From positions 48,728 through 112,727 of the forward strand of contig NZ_MAXF01000052.1 of assembly GCF_001704635.1 (NCBI RefSeq): a stretch of DNA of 64,000 nt, written 5' to 3'. The notes beneath the pieces were generated by a model that worked only from the letters and a program-made list of their open reading frames with translations, did not search any database and was not told where the DNA came from. The DNA is from Streptomyces sparsogenes (lineage in GTDB: Bacteria; Actinomycetota; Actinomycetes; Streptomycetales; Streptomycetaceae). Both the position numbers and the translations under genes were made by a program. This document shows, one piece after another, positions 50,003-58,957 of the stretch. The number at the start of each line of letters is the position of its first letter. Within the stretch, counting starts at the first letter, position 1.

Positions 50003-50458
50003 ATGAGTGTTATTTTCGGCCCGAATTCTCGAAGAGTCCTACAATTCCTGACCCACATCGAGGACCTCTCCCCGGAGGAGATCGACCGCGTGGCCGATCT
50101 GTGGAAGCAGACCTCCAGCCAGACCCGCGCCGAGGGCTGGGCTGAAGTCCACCGCACCACGTCCGACGAGGAGCGGTACCGGATCCTGGTCGCCGCCTCC
50201 GTGGCGCGCCGGGCCGCCCTGGACGCGGCGCGCGCGCACGAGCGCCACGACTGGGCCTTCTGGGCCGCGGTGTGGGACGCCGCGGCGGCGGTCGCGGTGT
50301 GCGACCGCATCGGCAGCCACTACAACGTGCTGGTCGCTCCGCTGGCCGCCGTCATGCCCTCGCTGGCGCACTGCCGGCGTGACGAGCTGACCACCCCGGA
50401 GCTGCAGGGTGCCGTCCTCAAGGCACAGGGTGCCGTCCTCAAGGGAGGTGGAGGTTGA
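50003..50458 (+). CDS. Hypothetical helical protein upstream of hybrid kinase
   Basis: A 151-residue mostly helical protein of unknown family. It has VLQFLTHIEDLSPEEIDRVADLWKQ, an Ala-rich central pair of helices (AASVARRAALDAARAHERHDWAFWAAVWDAAAAVAV), and ends in a duplicated QGAVLK motif from a 21-bp repeat. No signal or membrane segment. The ATG has GGAG six bases upstream, and the stop shares a base with the kinase start (TGATG). Coupling makes a role in that signalling pathway likely. Confidence 0.8.
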   Translation: MSVIFGPNSRRVLQFLTHIEDLSPEEIDRVADLWKQTSSQTRAEGWAEVHRTTSDEERYRILVAASVARRAALDAARAHERHDWAFWAAVWDAAAAVAVCDRIGSHYNVLVAPLAAVMPSLAHCRRDELTTPELQGAVLKAQGAVLKGGGG

Positions 50459-52722
50459 TGCGCGACGACCGGATCCGAGTCGTGGTGGCCGATGACGACC
50501 CCGTGGTCCGGGAAGCACTCGCGGACCTGATCGACTCCCACCCGGACCTGGCCCTGGTGGGCCTGGCCGTCAACCACGAGCAGGCGGTCCGCGCCGCGGC
50601 CGAGCACCGCCCCCGCGTCGTGGTCATGGACGTCCACATGCCCAAGGGCGACGCACCGAGCAGCGTCCGCGCCATCCGGGAGCGGGTGCCCGGGGCCCGC
50701 GTGGTGGCCCTGTCGGCCCACGGCGACCGGGAGACCGTCCTCAACATGCTCACCGCCGGGGCCACGGGATACCTGGTCAAGGGCACTCCCGCCGAGGAGA
50801 TAACCGAGGCGATCACCCGGGCCGCCCGCGACCAGTTCAGCATGGCCGGAGAGCTGGTCGCCGACTGCACCGAACCGCTGCGGCGGGCCGACCGCGCCTC
50901 CTGGCGGTTCGAGGAGCTGGTGGGCGGCCGGCTCGAGGAGTCGTACCTGGAGCTGCTCGGCCACGCGCCGTGCGGCGTCCTGATCGTCGGCGCCCGCGGC
51001 CGGATCGAGTCCGCCAACGCGCACGCCCGGCACATGTTCGGCTACAGCTCGGCCGAGCTGCGCGACAAGCGGCTGCGCGACCTCGTCCCGGACCGCTACC
51101 GCACCGCCACCGAGCAGCTCGTCGGACGGCTGTTCACCGCCCCGTCCGCGATGACGGGCCGGCGCCGGGACGGCACCGAGTTCCCCGCCCAGTTCAGCGG
51201 CGGCCACCTCCAGGGCAGGCGGCCCCGGTGCGTGGTCTTCGTCGCGGACCTCAGCCGGCTCCGGGCGGCCGAGAGCCGGTTCCGGCAGCTCATCGAGTCC
51301 TCCCCGGACGCCATGGTGATCGTGGACTCCGCCGGCCGGATCCAGACGGCCAACCGCCGCACCGAGGCCCTCTTCGGCTACGACCGCGACCAGCTGATCG
51401 GCCGCGCGGTCGAGGCCCTCCTCCCCGACCAGCCGCTGACCATCTCACTGCGCGACTGGGCCGACTCCCCCGAGGAGCTCATGGGCCACAGCATGGAGCT
51501 GGTCGGGCGGCGCAGCGACGCCAAGCAGTTCCCGGCCGATGTCAGCATCAGCCCGCTGCGCACCGAGGACGGGCTGCTGACCGTACTGACCATCAGGGAC
51601 ATCACCGAGGTGCAGCGCGCCCAGTTCGTCCTGGAGCGCAGCCTGGAGCTGCTGGAGGTCACCGACCGGGACCGCCAGGCGCTGCTCAGCCATCTCGTGC
51701 ACGCCCAGGAGGCGGAGCGCGGACGCATCGCCGCCGACATCCACGACGACACCATCCAGGTCATCACCGCCGCCAGCCTCCGGCTGCAGCAGCTGCGGCG
51801 GCGGCTGCGCGACCCGGAGGAGCAGCGGGTGATGGAGAAGCTGGACGAGACCCTCAAGCTCTCGCTCAGCCGGCTGCGGCAGCTGATCTTCGACCTGCGG
51901 CCGTCCAGCCTGGAGCACGGCTGCCTGGCCGCGGCGCTGCGCGGCCTCCTGGAGCAGATACGGACCGAGACCGGCGTCGAATACCGGCTGGAGGACCGGA
52001 TCGCGGCCAAGCCGCCGCCCGAGACCATGGCCCTGATCTACCGCACCGCGCAGGAAGCCCTGATGAACGTGCGCAAGCACGCGCGGGCGAAGACGGTCCA
52101 TGTGCAACTGCTGGGGCTCGACGACGGCTGCCTGGTGCGGATCGTGGACGACGGCCAGGGCTACAACCCGCTCGAGGTGGAGTCCCGCCCCGGCCATCTG
52201 GGGCTGTCGCTCATCCAGGAGCGGGCGCAGATCGCGGGCGGCTGGTGCCGTATCGAGAGCGCGCCGGGGGCGGGCACGACGGTCGAGTTCTGGGTGCCGC
52301 TGGGCGACACCCCGGGCCACCGCCCGCTGCCCTTCGGGCCCGCCGACGCCTCGGACTATCCGGGCGGCGGGCTGGGCTCGCCCGGGTCGCTGGAACCGCC
52401 GCCGGGGTCGCTGGAACCGCCGGCGTCGCTGGGCTCGCTGGAGGGGCTGGACCGCCCGGACCGCCCGGACCGCCCGGACGCGGACGGACTGGATGTGGAG
52501 GACCCGGGCCTGGAGGACCCCCGCCCGGACGACCCCCGCCTGGAGGACCCTCGGCGGGAGGATCGCCGGCCGGAGGACCCCCGCCTGAACGGCCGGGATC
52601 TGCACGGCCGGGACCTGAACGACCCTGACCTGGCCGGCCCGGACCTGGACGGCCCAGACCTGGACCACCCCGAGCTGGGCCGCCCGGAACTCCACCGTCC
52701 GGAAGGGGACACACAGCCGTGA
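50458..52722 (+). CDS. Receiver-PAS-PAS histidine kinase with DL-repeat tail
   Basis: A 754-residue cytoplasmic hybrid kinase in an unusual order. Receiver at the N-terminus (Asp58 in VVVMDVHMP, Lys108), two PAS domains (about 160-280 and 285-400), HisKA_3 with His429 in GRIAADIHDDTIQVITAASLR, then ATPase (RTAQEALMNVRKHA, RIVDDGQGYNP, GLSLIQERAQIAGG). After residue 625 comes a 130-residue acidic tail of EDPRL and [PR]DLxG five-residue units. No membrane segment: input is presumably a cofactor in PAS or phosphotransfer to the receiver. Coupled to both neighbours. Confidence 0.92.
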   Translation: MRDDRIRVVVADDDPVVREALADLIDSHPDLALVGLAVNHEQAVRAAAEHRPRVVVMDVHMPKGDAPSSVRAIRERVPGARVVALSAHGDRETVLNMLTAGATGYLVKGTPAEEITEAITRAARDQFSMAGELVADCTEPLRRADRASWRFEELVGGRLEESYLELLGHAPCGVLIVGARGRIESANAHARHMFGYSSAELRDKRLRDLVPDRYRTATEQLVGRLFTAPSAMTGRRRDGTEFPAQFSGGHLQGRRPRCVVFVADLSRLRAAESRFRQLIESSPDAMVIVDSAGRIQTANRRTEALFGYDRDQLIGRAVEALLPDQPLTISLRDWADSPEELMGHSMELVGRRSDAKQFPADVSISPLRTEDGLLTVLTIRDITEVQRAQFVLERSLELLEVTDRDRQALLSHLVHAQEAERGRIAADIHDDTIQVITAASLRLQQLRRRLRDPEEQRVMEKLDETLKLSLSRLRQLIFDLRPSSLEHGCLAAALRGLLEQIRTETGVEYRLEDRIAAKPPPETMALIYRTAQEALMNVRKHARAKTVHVQLLGLDDGCLVRIVDDGQGYNPLEVESRPGHLGLSLIQERAQIAGGWCRIESAPGAGTTVEFWVPLGDTPGHRPLPFGPADASDYPGGGLGSPGSLEPPPGSLEPPASLGSLEGLDRPDRPDRPDADGLDVEDPGLEDPRPDDPRLEDPRREDRRPEDPRLNGRDLHGRDLNDPDLAGPDLDGPDLDHPELGRPELHRPEGDTQP

Positions 52723-53396
52723 CCGCGCCGGCCGATCTCACCAAGGTGCTGATCGTCGAGGACCACCGGGTGGTGGCCGAGGGGCTGTGGGCGCTGCTCG
52801 CGGAGTACTCGGACCTGACCGTGGTGGGGTGGGCCGACTCGGTCGCGGAGGTCGTCCCCATGGCCAAGGAGCTGGGCCCCGACGTGGCGCTGGTCGACTT
52901 CCGCCTGCCCGACGGCACGGGAGCCGACGCGGCGGCCGCGATCCGGGCCAACGACCCCTCGACCGCCATCGTGATCCTGAGCGCGGACGCCAGCGACTCG
53001 GCGCTGCTGGCCGCGGTGGAGGCCGGGGCCTGCGGCTATCTGCTCAAGTCGGCGAGCGGCGACGAGATCGCCTCGGCCATCCGCTCGGCGGCCGAGGGCG
53101 AGACCCTCATCCCGGCCAGCACCCTCGTCGAGGTGCTGGCCCGGCACCGGGAGAGCGCGCGCTCCTCCGCCCAGCAGACCGAGCGGCTGGAGAGCCTGAC
53201 CCCGCGCGAACAGGAGATCCTGACCCTGATGAGCCAGGGCCTGGACAACCGGGCGGTCGCGGAACGGCTGAGCATCAGCTACGCCACCGTACGCACGCAT
53301 GTGCGCAAGATCCTGGAGAAGCTGGAGGTGCGGTCCCAGCTGGAGGCGGTCGCCAAGGCCGCCGACTGGGGCTTCCGCCACGTGGAGCCCGACTGA
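52719..53396 (+). CDS. LuxR-family response regulator (partner of hybrid kinase)
   Basis: A 225-residue NarL-type regulator. Receiver: KVLIVEDHRVVAEGL, phosphoacceptor Asp in DVALVDFRLPDGTG, switch Lys in YLLKSASGDE. A helical linker leads to the output LTPREQEILTLMSQGLDNRAVAERLSISYATVRTHVRKILEKL. The GTG at 52719 overlaps the kinase stop (GTGA), so the two are made together. Target promoter unknown; the upstream glycan unit and the downstream PAP2 gene are candidates by position only. Confidence 0.94.
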   Translation: MTAPADLTKVLIVEDHRVVAEGLWALLAEYSDLTVVGWADSVAEVVPMAKELGPDVALVDFRLPDGTGADAAAAIRANDPSTAIVILSADASDSALLAAVEAGACGYLLKSASGDEIASAIRSAAEGETLIPASTLVEVLARHRESARSSAQQTERLESLTPREQEILTLMSQGLDNRAVAERLSISYATVRTHVRKILEKLEVRSQLEAVAKAADWGFRHVEPD

Positions 53397-53558
53397 GGGT
53401 CGGCCCACGCCGACCGGCGGCCCCGCTGGGGGGCTGCCTGCCGCCGACCCGCAGACTCCACTGAAGAACGGCCCGTCGCCGACCGGCGGACTCCACTCAG
53501 GGGTGACAAAACCCCCACTCGGGGGAATTCCGGGCACCGTGCGGCGAGTTTCCTCCCC

Positions 53559-54320
53559 GTGCACCGCGGCCATCGGACCCTTCTGCTGACTGCCACCGCG
53601 AGCTACGCGGCGGTCGCGGCGGGCGTGCTCACCACCTCGCCCCTGGTCCGCCTCGACTGGCACGTGGCGATGTTCAAACCGTACAAGCAGTGGCCGTGCG
53701 CCCAGGGGCCGCTCGACGTCTTCGTCGTCGCGGGCCAGCGCGGCCCCACCGCCGTCGCGGCGCTGGCCTGGCTGGGCTGGCGCTCCTGGCGGACCGGGAG
53801 CGCGCGCCCGGTGCTCGTCCTCGGCACCGCCCTCGCCCTGCTCAACGCGAGCGTGGGCGCCGTCAAGCTCGGCGCGGGCCGCCTCGGCCCCCATTACGCG
53901 CACACCGTCGGTTCGGCCGAGCTGTTCCACGACGGGATGATCTTCCCTTCCGGCCACACCGCGAACGGGGTCGTCGTCTGGGGCACCCTCGCCTATCTCG
54001 CGGGCCGCCACCGCCGGGCGGCGCGGCTGGCGGCCGGGCTCATGGCCTTCGGGGTCGGGCTCGCCACGGTCTATCTGGGCACCCACTGGGTCAGCGACGT
54101 GCTCGGCGGCTGGGCGGCCGGGGCCCTGGTGCTGCTGTCCCTGCCGCTGCTCGAGCCGTTCGTCGCCGCGGCGGAGCGGCGGCTCGGCCGGTTCGGACGG
54201 TTCGGAGGGGGCGGACAGGACGGACGGGGCGGGCGGTTGGGCGGGCCCGACCGGCTCGGGGCGCGCTCGCCCCCGACGCGCCGCCCCCGCCCGTGTCCGA
54301 CTCGTTCCGTGAGCAGGTGA
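53559..54320 (+). CDS. PAP2 family membrane phosphatase
   Basis: A 253-residue integral membrane phosphatase. Motif 1 in VKLGAGRLGPHY (the usual KxxxxxxRP slightly changed), motif 2 FPSGHTANG, motif 3 GTHWVSDVLGGW, within five or six helices. Members dephosphorylate undecaprenyl pyrophosphate or phosphatidic acid derivatives, which would recycle the lipid carrier for envelope polymers. A Gly/Arg/Pro-rich tail follows. The region 53397-53558 before it has two copies of CGCCGACCGGCGG and a CCCCC-ACTC-GGGGG dyad. Confidence 0.9.
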   Translation: MHRGHRTLLLTATASYAAVAAGVLTTSPLVRLDWHVAMFKPYKQWPCAQGPLDVFVVAGQRGPTAVAALAWLGWRSWRTGSARPVLVLGTALALLNASVGAVKLGAGRLGPHYAHTVGSAELFHDGMIFPSGHTANGVVVWGTLAYLAGRHRRAARLAAGLMAFGVGLATVYLGTHWVSDVLGGWAAGALVLLSLPLLEPFVAAAERRLGRFGRFGGGGQDGRGGRLGGPDRLGARSPPTRRPRPCPTRSVSR

Positions 54321-54326
54321 GCCAAA

Positions 54327-55013
54327 GTGGCACTTCGAGTTCTGATCGCCGACGACCACGCGGTCGTCCGCCAGGGCCTGCGGATGATCCTCAGCCTCGA
54401 CGACGACATCAAGGTGGTCGGCGAGACGACCAACGGCCGGGAAGCCGTACGACTGGCCCGGGAGCTGTGCCCCGACGTGGTCCTGATGGATCTGCTGATG
54501 CCCGTGATGGACGGGATCTCGGCCACCGCCGAGATCCGCCAGGACCTCCCCGAGGTGGAGGTCGTGGCGCTGACCAGCGCCCTCGACGACACCATGGTCA
54601 TGGGCGCGGTCCGGGCGGGCGCGATCGGCTTTCTGCTGAAGAACGCCGAGGCCGACGAGTTGCGCAGCGCGGTCAAGGGCGCCGCCGCCGGCCGGATCCA
54701 TGTCTCCCCGGACGCGACCTCCCGGCTGATGGGCCAGGTCAGGGCGCCGAGCGGGCCGGAGCAGCTGACCGAGCGGGAGGCCGAGGTCCTCACCATGCTC
54801 GCCCGGGGCAAGTCGAACAAGGAGATCGCGCGCGACCTGCGGATCGGGCAGCAGACGGTGAAGACGTACGTGAGCCACATCCTGACCAAGCTCGGGGTGC
54901 ACAGCCGCACCCAGGCCGCGGTGTACGCCGTCCAGTCGGGCCTGGTGCCGGCCGGGGAGCTGACCACGCCCGAGCCCCTGGACGCGACGCGGGACCAGTG
55001 GTGGTCGGCGTGA
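54327..55013 (+). CDS. LuxR-family response regulator
   Basis: A 228-residue NarL-type regulator, close to the LiaR/DevR branch. Receiver LRVLIADDHAVVRQGLRMIL, Asp in DVVLMDLLMPVMDG, Lys in FLLKNAEADE; output LTEREAEVLTMLARGKSNKEIARDLRIGQQTVKTYVSHILTKL. The GTG at 54327 follows the PAP2 gene by six bases and has AGGTGAG upstream. It overlaps the following kinase gene (GTGA). Confidence 0.94.
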   Translation: MALRVLIADDHAVVRQGLRMILSLDDDIKVVGETTNGREAVRLARELCPDVVLMDLLMPVMDGISATAEIRQDLPEVEVVALTSALDDTMVMGAVRAGAIGFLLKNAEADELRSAVKGAAAGRIHVSPDATSRLMGQVRAPSGPEQLTEREAEVLTMLARGKSNKEIARDLRIGQQTVKTYVSHILTKLGVHSRTQAAVYAVQSGLVPAGELTTPEPLDATRDQWWSA

Positions 55014-55780
55014 TCGGGATCCGCGGCACCCGGCGGTGGATACGCGAAGCCGTCACCCGGGCGAGGGACGACAGCCGGCGGCTGGCGGCCGCGCGGGACC
55101 AGGGCGCCCTGGACGAGCGGCGGCGGCTGTCCAGGGAACTGCACGACTCCGTCTCCCAGGCGCTGTACGGCATCTCCCTGGGCGCGCGTACCGCCCGCGA
55201 GCTGCTGGACCGCGAGATCGACCGCGCCGGGGAACGCGGGGAACGGGGCGGGGACCGGCGGGACGACACCACCGGCGTGGACGGACTCGTGGAACTGGCC
55301 GAGCCGATCGACTACATCCGGCAGCTCGCCGACACCGCGATCGCCGAGACCCGGGTCCTGCTGGGCCGGCTCAGACCCGAGACGCTGGAGGCCGAGGGCC
55401 TGGTCGCCGCCCTCGACCGCCACGTGGCGGCATTGCGCGACCGGTACGGCATCGCCGCCGAGGCGACGCTCGGCCCGGAGCCGGAGACGACGCCGGAGGC
55501 CAAACACGCCCTCTACCGCATCGCCCAGGAGTCCCTGCACAACGTCGCCAAGCACGCGGGCGCGCGGCATGTGCGCCTCCACCTGCTGAGCGGCCCGGGC
55601 ACCGTCACCTTGACGGTCGCCGACGACGGCGTGGGCTTCGACTCGCGCGGGTCTTTCCCGGGCCGCCTGGGCCTGCTGTCCATGCGGGAACGGGCCCGGG
55701 AGGTGGGCGGCACGCTCAGCGTGGACAGCCGCCCGGGCCGGGGCAGCCGCGTCCGGGTCACCGTCCCCACCGCGCTCTGA
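55010..55780 (+). CDS. Sensor-less cytoplasmic histidine kinase
   Basis: A 256-residue kinase consisting almost only of HisKA_3 plus ATPase. His45 lies in ERRRLSRELHDSVSQALYGISLGARTA, with N-box AQESLHNVAKHA, G-boxes VADDGVGFDSRG and LGLLSMRERAREVGG. Only about 35 residues precede the dimerisation helix, with no membrane or PAS domain, so input must come from a partner protein. A charged insertion (ERGERGGDRRDD) lies between the two helices. Start may be 54998 or 55001; 55010 gives the usual GTGA coupling with the regulator. Confidence 0.9.
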   Translation: MIGIRGTRRWIREAVTRARDDSRRLAAARDQGALDERRRLSRELHDSVSQALYGISLGARTARELLDREIDRAGERGERGGDRRDDTTGVDGLVELAEPIDYIRQLADTAIAETRVLLGRLRPETLEAEGLVAALDRHVAALRDRYGIAAEATLGPEPETTPEAKHALYRIAQESLHNVAKHAGARHVRLHLLSGPGTVTLTVADDGVGFDSRGSFPGRLGLLSMRERAREVGGTLSVDSRPGRGSRVRVTVPTAL

Positions 55781-55951
55781 ACCCCCGGGACCCGGCGGCA
55801 TATGAGACATTTCCCCTGCTAGGTTGCTTGCTCCGCGCCGGCGCCGTCGGCAGCCCGCACGGCCCGACCGCACGGCCCGCAGAGCCAGCAGCCCGCAGAA
55901 CCGCCCGCAGAGCCGTCCCGAAGAGCCGCCCCGAAGACAGGAGACCCGTCC

Positions 55952-57061
55952 GTGACCCTCCCCGGGCCCATGGGGCTGAGCATGCGGGACCGCGCGGCGG
56001 AGGCCGAGGTACGAGCCGGGCTGGCGGAGGTCGAGGCGGGCCTGCTGGCGGCCACGAAGAGCGACGTCCCGTTCATCACCGAGGCCGCCCAGCGCCTGGT
56101 GCGGGCGGGCGGCAAGCGGCTGCGGCCGCTGCTGGTGCTGCTGGCCGCGCGGTTCGGCGACCCGGAGGCGCCGGGCGTGGTGCCCTCGGCCGTCGTCGTC
56201 GAGCTGACGCACCTGGCGACGCTCCACCACGACGATGTGCTGGACGACGCGGAGGCGCGGCGCCGCGCCCCGGGCACCGACGCCCACTGGGACAACTCGG
56301 TGGCGGTGCTCACCGGCGACTTCCTCTTCGCCCGCGCCTCGCACCTGCTGGCCGACCTGGGCCCGGAGGCCGTACGGATCCAGGCCGACGCCTTCCGGCA
56401 GTTGGTCACCGGCCAGATCCTGGAGACGGCCGGCCCCAGCGGCGACCGCGACCCGGTCGAGCACTATCTGGAGGTCCTCGCGGGCAGGACGGGCTCGCTG
56501 ATCGCGGTCTCCGGGCGGCTGGGCGCGCTGGCGTCCGGCGCCGGTCCCGAGGTCGCCGGCGCACTCGCCCGCTACGGCGAACTGCTGGGCGTCGCCTGCC
56601 GTCTCGCCGAGGACGTACTGGACATCGCCGGGGCCGGCGGGACCGGCGGCGTGCCGCGCGGGCGCCCGGGCACCACCCTGCGGGAGGGCTTCGCGACGCT
56701 GCCGCTCCTGTATCTGCGGGCGCGGGCCGAGGCGACCGGCTCCGACGAGGACCGGGAGCTGTGCGACCTGCTGACCACCGGGCGCGCGGACGAGCCGCGC
56801 TACGCGGAGGCGCTGCGCCGGCTCCGCGCCCACCCCGCCCTGGACCTGGCCCGGGTGGCCGCGGCCCGCTACGCCGACCAGGCCCGCACGGCGCTGGCGC
56901 CGCTGCCCGCGGGCGCGGCCCGGGGTGCGCTGGAGGACCTGTGCGATCTCGTGACGCGCGGCCGCCCGGCCTCACTTCCCGCCTCACTCCCGGCGTCCTC
57001 CCCCGCCTCACCCCCGCTGGTCGCCGCGGAGCAGCGACTCCCCGAACCGGCGCAGCCGTGA
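55952..57061 (+). CDS. Trans-polyprenyl synthase family protein, second Asp motif altered
   Basis: A 369-residue prenyl-diphosphate synthase. The FPP/IPP region GGKRLRPLLVLLAARFG and first Asp-rich motif HHDDVLDDA are intact, with GDFLFARASHLLADLG following. The second motif, usually QxxDDxLD...GKxxGxDL, reads RLAEDVLD then GVPRGRPGTTL, so the first Asp is Glu and the Lys/Asp pair is lost. Activity may be reduced or specificity changed; chain length cannot be told. The last 35 residues are a Pro/Ser/Ala repeat. GTG at 55952 has AGGAG. Confidence 0.88.
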   Translation: MTLPGPMGLSMRDRAAEAEVRAGLAEVEAGLLAATKSDVPFITEAAQRLVRAGGKRLRPLLVLLAARFGDPEAPGVVPSAVVVELTHLATLHHDDVLDDAEARRRAPGTDAHWDNSVAVLTGDFLFARASHLLADLGPEAVRIQADAFRQLVTGQILETAGPSGDRDPVEHYLEVLAGRTGSLIAVSGRLGALASGAGPEVAGALARYGELLGVACRLAEDVLDIAGAGGTGGVPRGRPGTTLREGFATLPLLYLRARAEATGSDEDRELCDLLTTGRADEPRYAEALRRLRAHPALDLARVAAARYADQARTALAPLPAGAARGALEDLCDLVTRGRPASLPASLPASSPASPPLVAAEQRLPEPAQP

Positions 57062-57359
57062 GACGGCGTCGGGGTCGGGCTCGATGCCCGGGGGCTCCGC
57101 GGCGGCCCGGCAGCGGCCCCCTTCGTCCCCCGCGCCGTGAGCAAGCCGGGAACGACTCGCTCGACAGCGCCGCCGCCCACCCGGACCGAGGGCCCGGACC
57201 CGGGCCCGCCGCGCGATCGTCACGATCGCCGACAGCCGTTTCCTTCGCTCCCTGATGCCCACAGCGAGGAAACCCGCCCGTCAACGCCCCGTATTCCAGT
57301 CCTCCGGCGCCCGCCCGTCAGCGCCCGCCCGTGAGCGTTCGCCCGTCAGCGCCCGCCCG
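57062..57359. other. Convergent intergenic region with GCCCGTCAGCG repeats
   Basis: This 298-base gap between convergent genes holds no frame I can support. From about 57280 to 57365 it is built of GCCCGTCAGCGCCCGCCCGT units. No stem with a T-run was found. Confidence 0.5.
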
Positions 57360-57983
57360 TCAGCGTCTGCGCTGCCCGGCATAGAACATCGAGCCGCCGG
57401 TCACCGCGAACAGCCCGGCGGAGATCGCCAGCGTGAGGCTGGTCTGGCCCTCCTGGTCGGGCCCGTCCGGCAGCCGCGGCTCCAGGCCCCCCAACGGGTC
57501 CTGGCGGAGCGTGACGCGCTGCGGGGGCTTGATGTGGTCGAAGCAGTTCTGCTGCTGCGATATCTCGTGCACGGCGTGGCCGCCGGTCGCCTCCTCCACC
57601 GTGCAGTACCGCTTGTCGTCACGCTCCTCGACCTTGGTGACCACGGCGGGCACCTTCTCCCCGAGTGTCTTCATGTAGAGCTCGTACAGCCCCGGCCCGG
57701 CGAACAGCGTCAGCGCGAACCCCCCGCACGACACGAGCACCGCCGCACCCGCCCGGTGCCACACCCCGCCCGCCACGGTGGCCGCGACGGCGAACGTCCC
57801 GAGCGCGAGCACCACTCCGGCGAAGATGCCGACCGACGGGTACTGGGCCAGCCAGGCCGCGGCGGTGAACATCAGCGGCACCGACAGGCCCCACACCAGC
57901 GAGTTGACCCACCGCCGCACCCTCGACGGCGCGGCCCCGGCCGCCTTCCCCTCGGTGACCACGACGGACTCGGGCGTTCCCAT
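57360..57983 (-). CDS. Hypothetical membrane protein (DUF3592-like)
   Basis: A 207-residue protein with three membrane helices near the N-terminus (SLVWGLSVPLMFTAAAWLAQ, VGIFAGVVLALGTFAVAATVAGG, AGAAVLVSCGGFALTLFAG), a soluble extracytoplasmic-like beta domain (VPAVVTKVEERDDKRYCTV...QNCF...RVTLRQDP) with two cysteines, and a last helix. This resembles DUF3592 proteins, but no function is known. The ATG at 57983 has GGGAG upstream. It stands alone. Confidence 0.82.
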   Translation of the reverse strand: MGTPESVVVTEGKAAGAAPSRVRRWVNSLVWGLSVPLMFTAAAWLAQYPSVGIFAGVVLALGTFAVAATVAGGVWHRAGAAVLVSCGGFALTLFAGPGLYELYMKTLGEKVPAVVTKVEERDDKRYCTVEEATGGHAVHEISQQQNCFDHIKPPQRVTLRQDPLGGLEPRLPDGPDQEGQTSLTLAISAGLFAVTGGSMFYAGQRRR

Positions 57984-58194
57984 GCCTGCTCCCTGCTTCC
58001 CTCACGCCTGACGGTCAGCAAGCATGCCGCAGCCGCCCGAAACCCAGGACAGGGGCACCCTTTCGGGTACCCCTGCCCCTACGGCCACGACGTGATCACG
58101 TCAGCAGGGCGTCTGCGCGTCCCGGTGTCCACGTCGCGCCACGACGGGTCCCGCCGGCGCGGCGCACGGAGCCTGGGCCGGACCTGACCCGGGC

Positions 58195-58926
58195 TCAGGA
58201 GAGGAAGCTGCCGTACGGGCCGTTCAGCATCCCGTTCTTCTGGGCCTGGCTGAAGTGGCAGTTCGGGTAGTCGTAGAACGACGCGGACATCGGCGTCCCG
58301 TCCGTGTACGTGGAGTCGGGCAGCCCGAGCACGTGGCCCAACTCATGCACCATGCCGCCGTACCACCGGTTCATGGCCCCGTTCGTACCGGCGGCCCCGT
58401 CGGCGTCATGCCCGCTGAGGATCACCCAGCCGCCCCCTCCGCCCCCACCGGAGACGCCCTGCTTCTCGGCGCTGATCTCGCCCACGCACAGCCACCGCGA
58501 GTCCGGGGCGCGGAGCCCCAGCTTGGTCATCAACTCCCGCTGCATGTTGAAGATCACCCACCAGTACGGTTCGTCGCCGTTGGCGGTGTTCTCGTACCAC
58601 GCCCGGTCGTGGTCGCCCGTCACCACCTCCACCGTCGGGTTGTTCAGCTTGAACGTCTTCCCGAGTTCCTGCCGGTAGAAGCGCTGCGACTCCTGCATCA
58701 CGCGCGTGATGCCATCGGGGTACCGCTGATCGAACGCCACCAACTGCTGAAATGGCGAACCGCGTTCGAGATACGGAAAAAGCCACAGCCGCACCCACGA
58801 CCCGAGCAGGCCGACGGCAAGGCCGCGCCAGGGCAACCTGGGCTTCAGCGGCGCACCGAGGCGTACGGCCGAGGTGTGCCGGTTTTCCACCGCCCCAGAA
58901 CCTGGATGCCCGCTGCGCTCTTGCAT
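58195..58926 (-). CDS. Snapalysin-like (HExxHxxGxxD) metallopeptidase, membrane-anchored
   Basis: A 243-residue zincin. The motif MVHELGHVLGLPDS gives two His ligands and Asp as third ligand, the pattern of Streptomyces snapalysin (M7), and TPMSASFYDYPNC follows as a Met-turn. A single hydrophobic stretch (LAVGLLGSWVRLWLFPYL) near residue 38 may be a signal or anchor. A seven-Gly run lies before the WVILSG strand. Start at 58926 lacks a clear SD and is tentative. True M7 enzymes are secreted and smaller; the substrate here is unknown. Confidence 0.75.
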   Translation of the reverse strand: MQERSGHPGSGAVENRHTSAVRLGAPLKPRLPWRGLAVGLLGSWVRLWLFPYLERGSPFQQLVAFDQRYPDGITRVMQESQRFYRQELGKTFKLNNPTVEVVTGDHDRAWYENTANGDEPYWWVIFNMQRELMTKLGLRAPDSRWLCVGEISAEKQGVSGGGGGGGWVILSGHDADGAAGTNGAMNRWYGGMVHELGHVLGLPDSTYTDGTPMSASFYDYPNCHFSQAQKNGMLNGPYGSFLS

Positions 58927-58957
58927 GACTGAACGTGGACAACTGTCGATCACGGCA

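Noticed and set aside
57008..57262. Minus-strand frame ending DPDAVSRLRRFGESLLRGDQRG
   Set aside because: Partly antisense to the prenyl synthase 3' end, no RBS and no family recognised.
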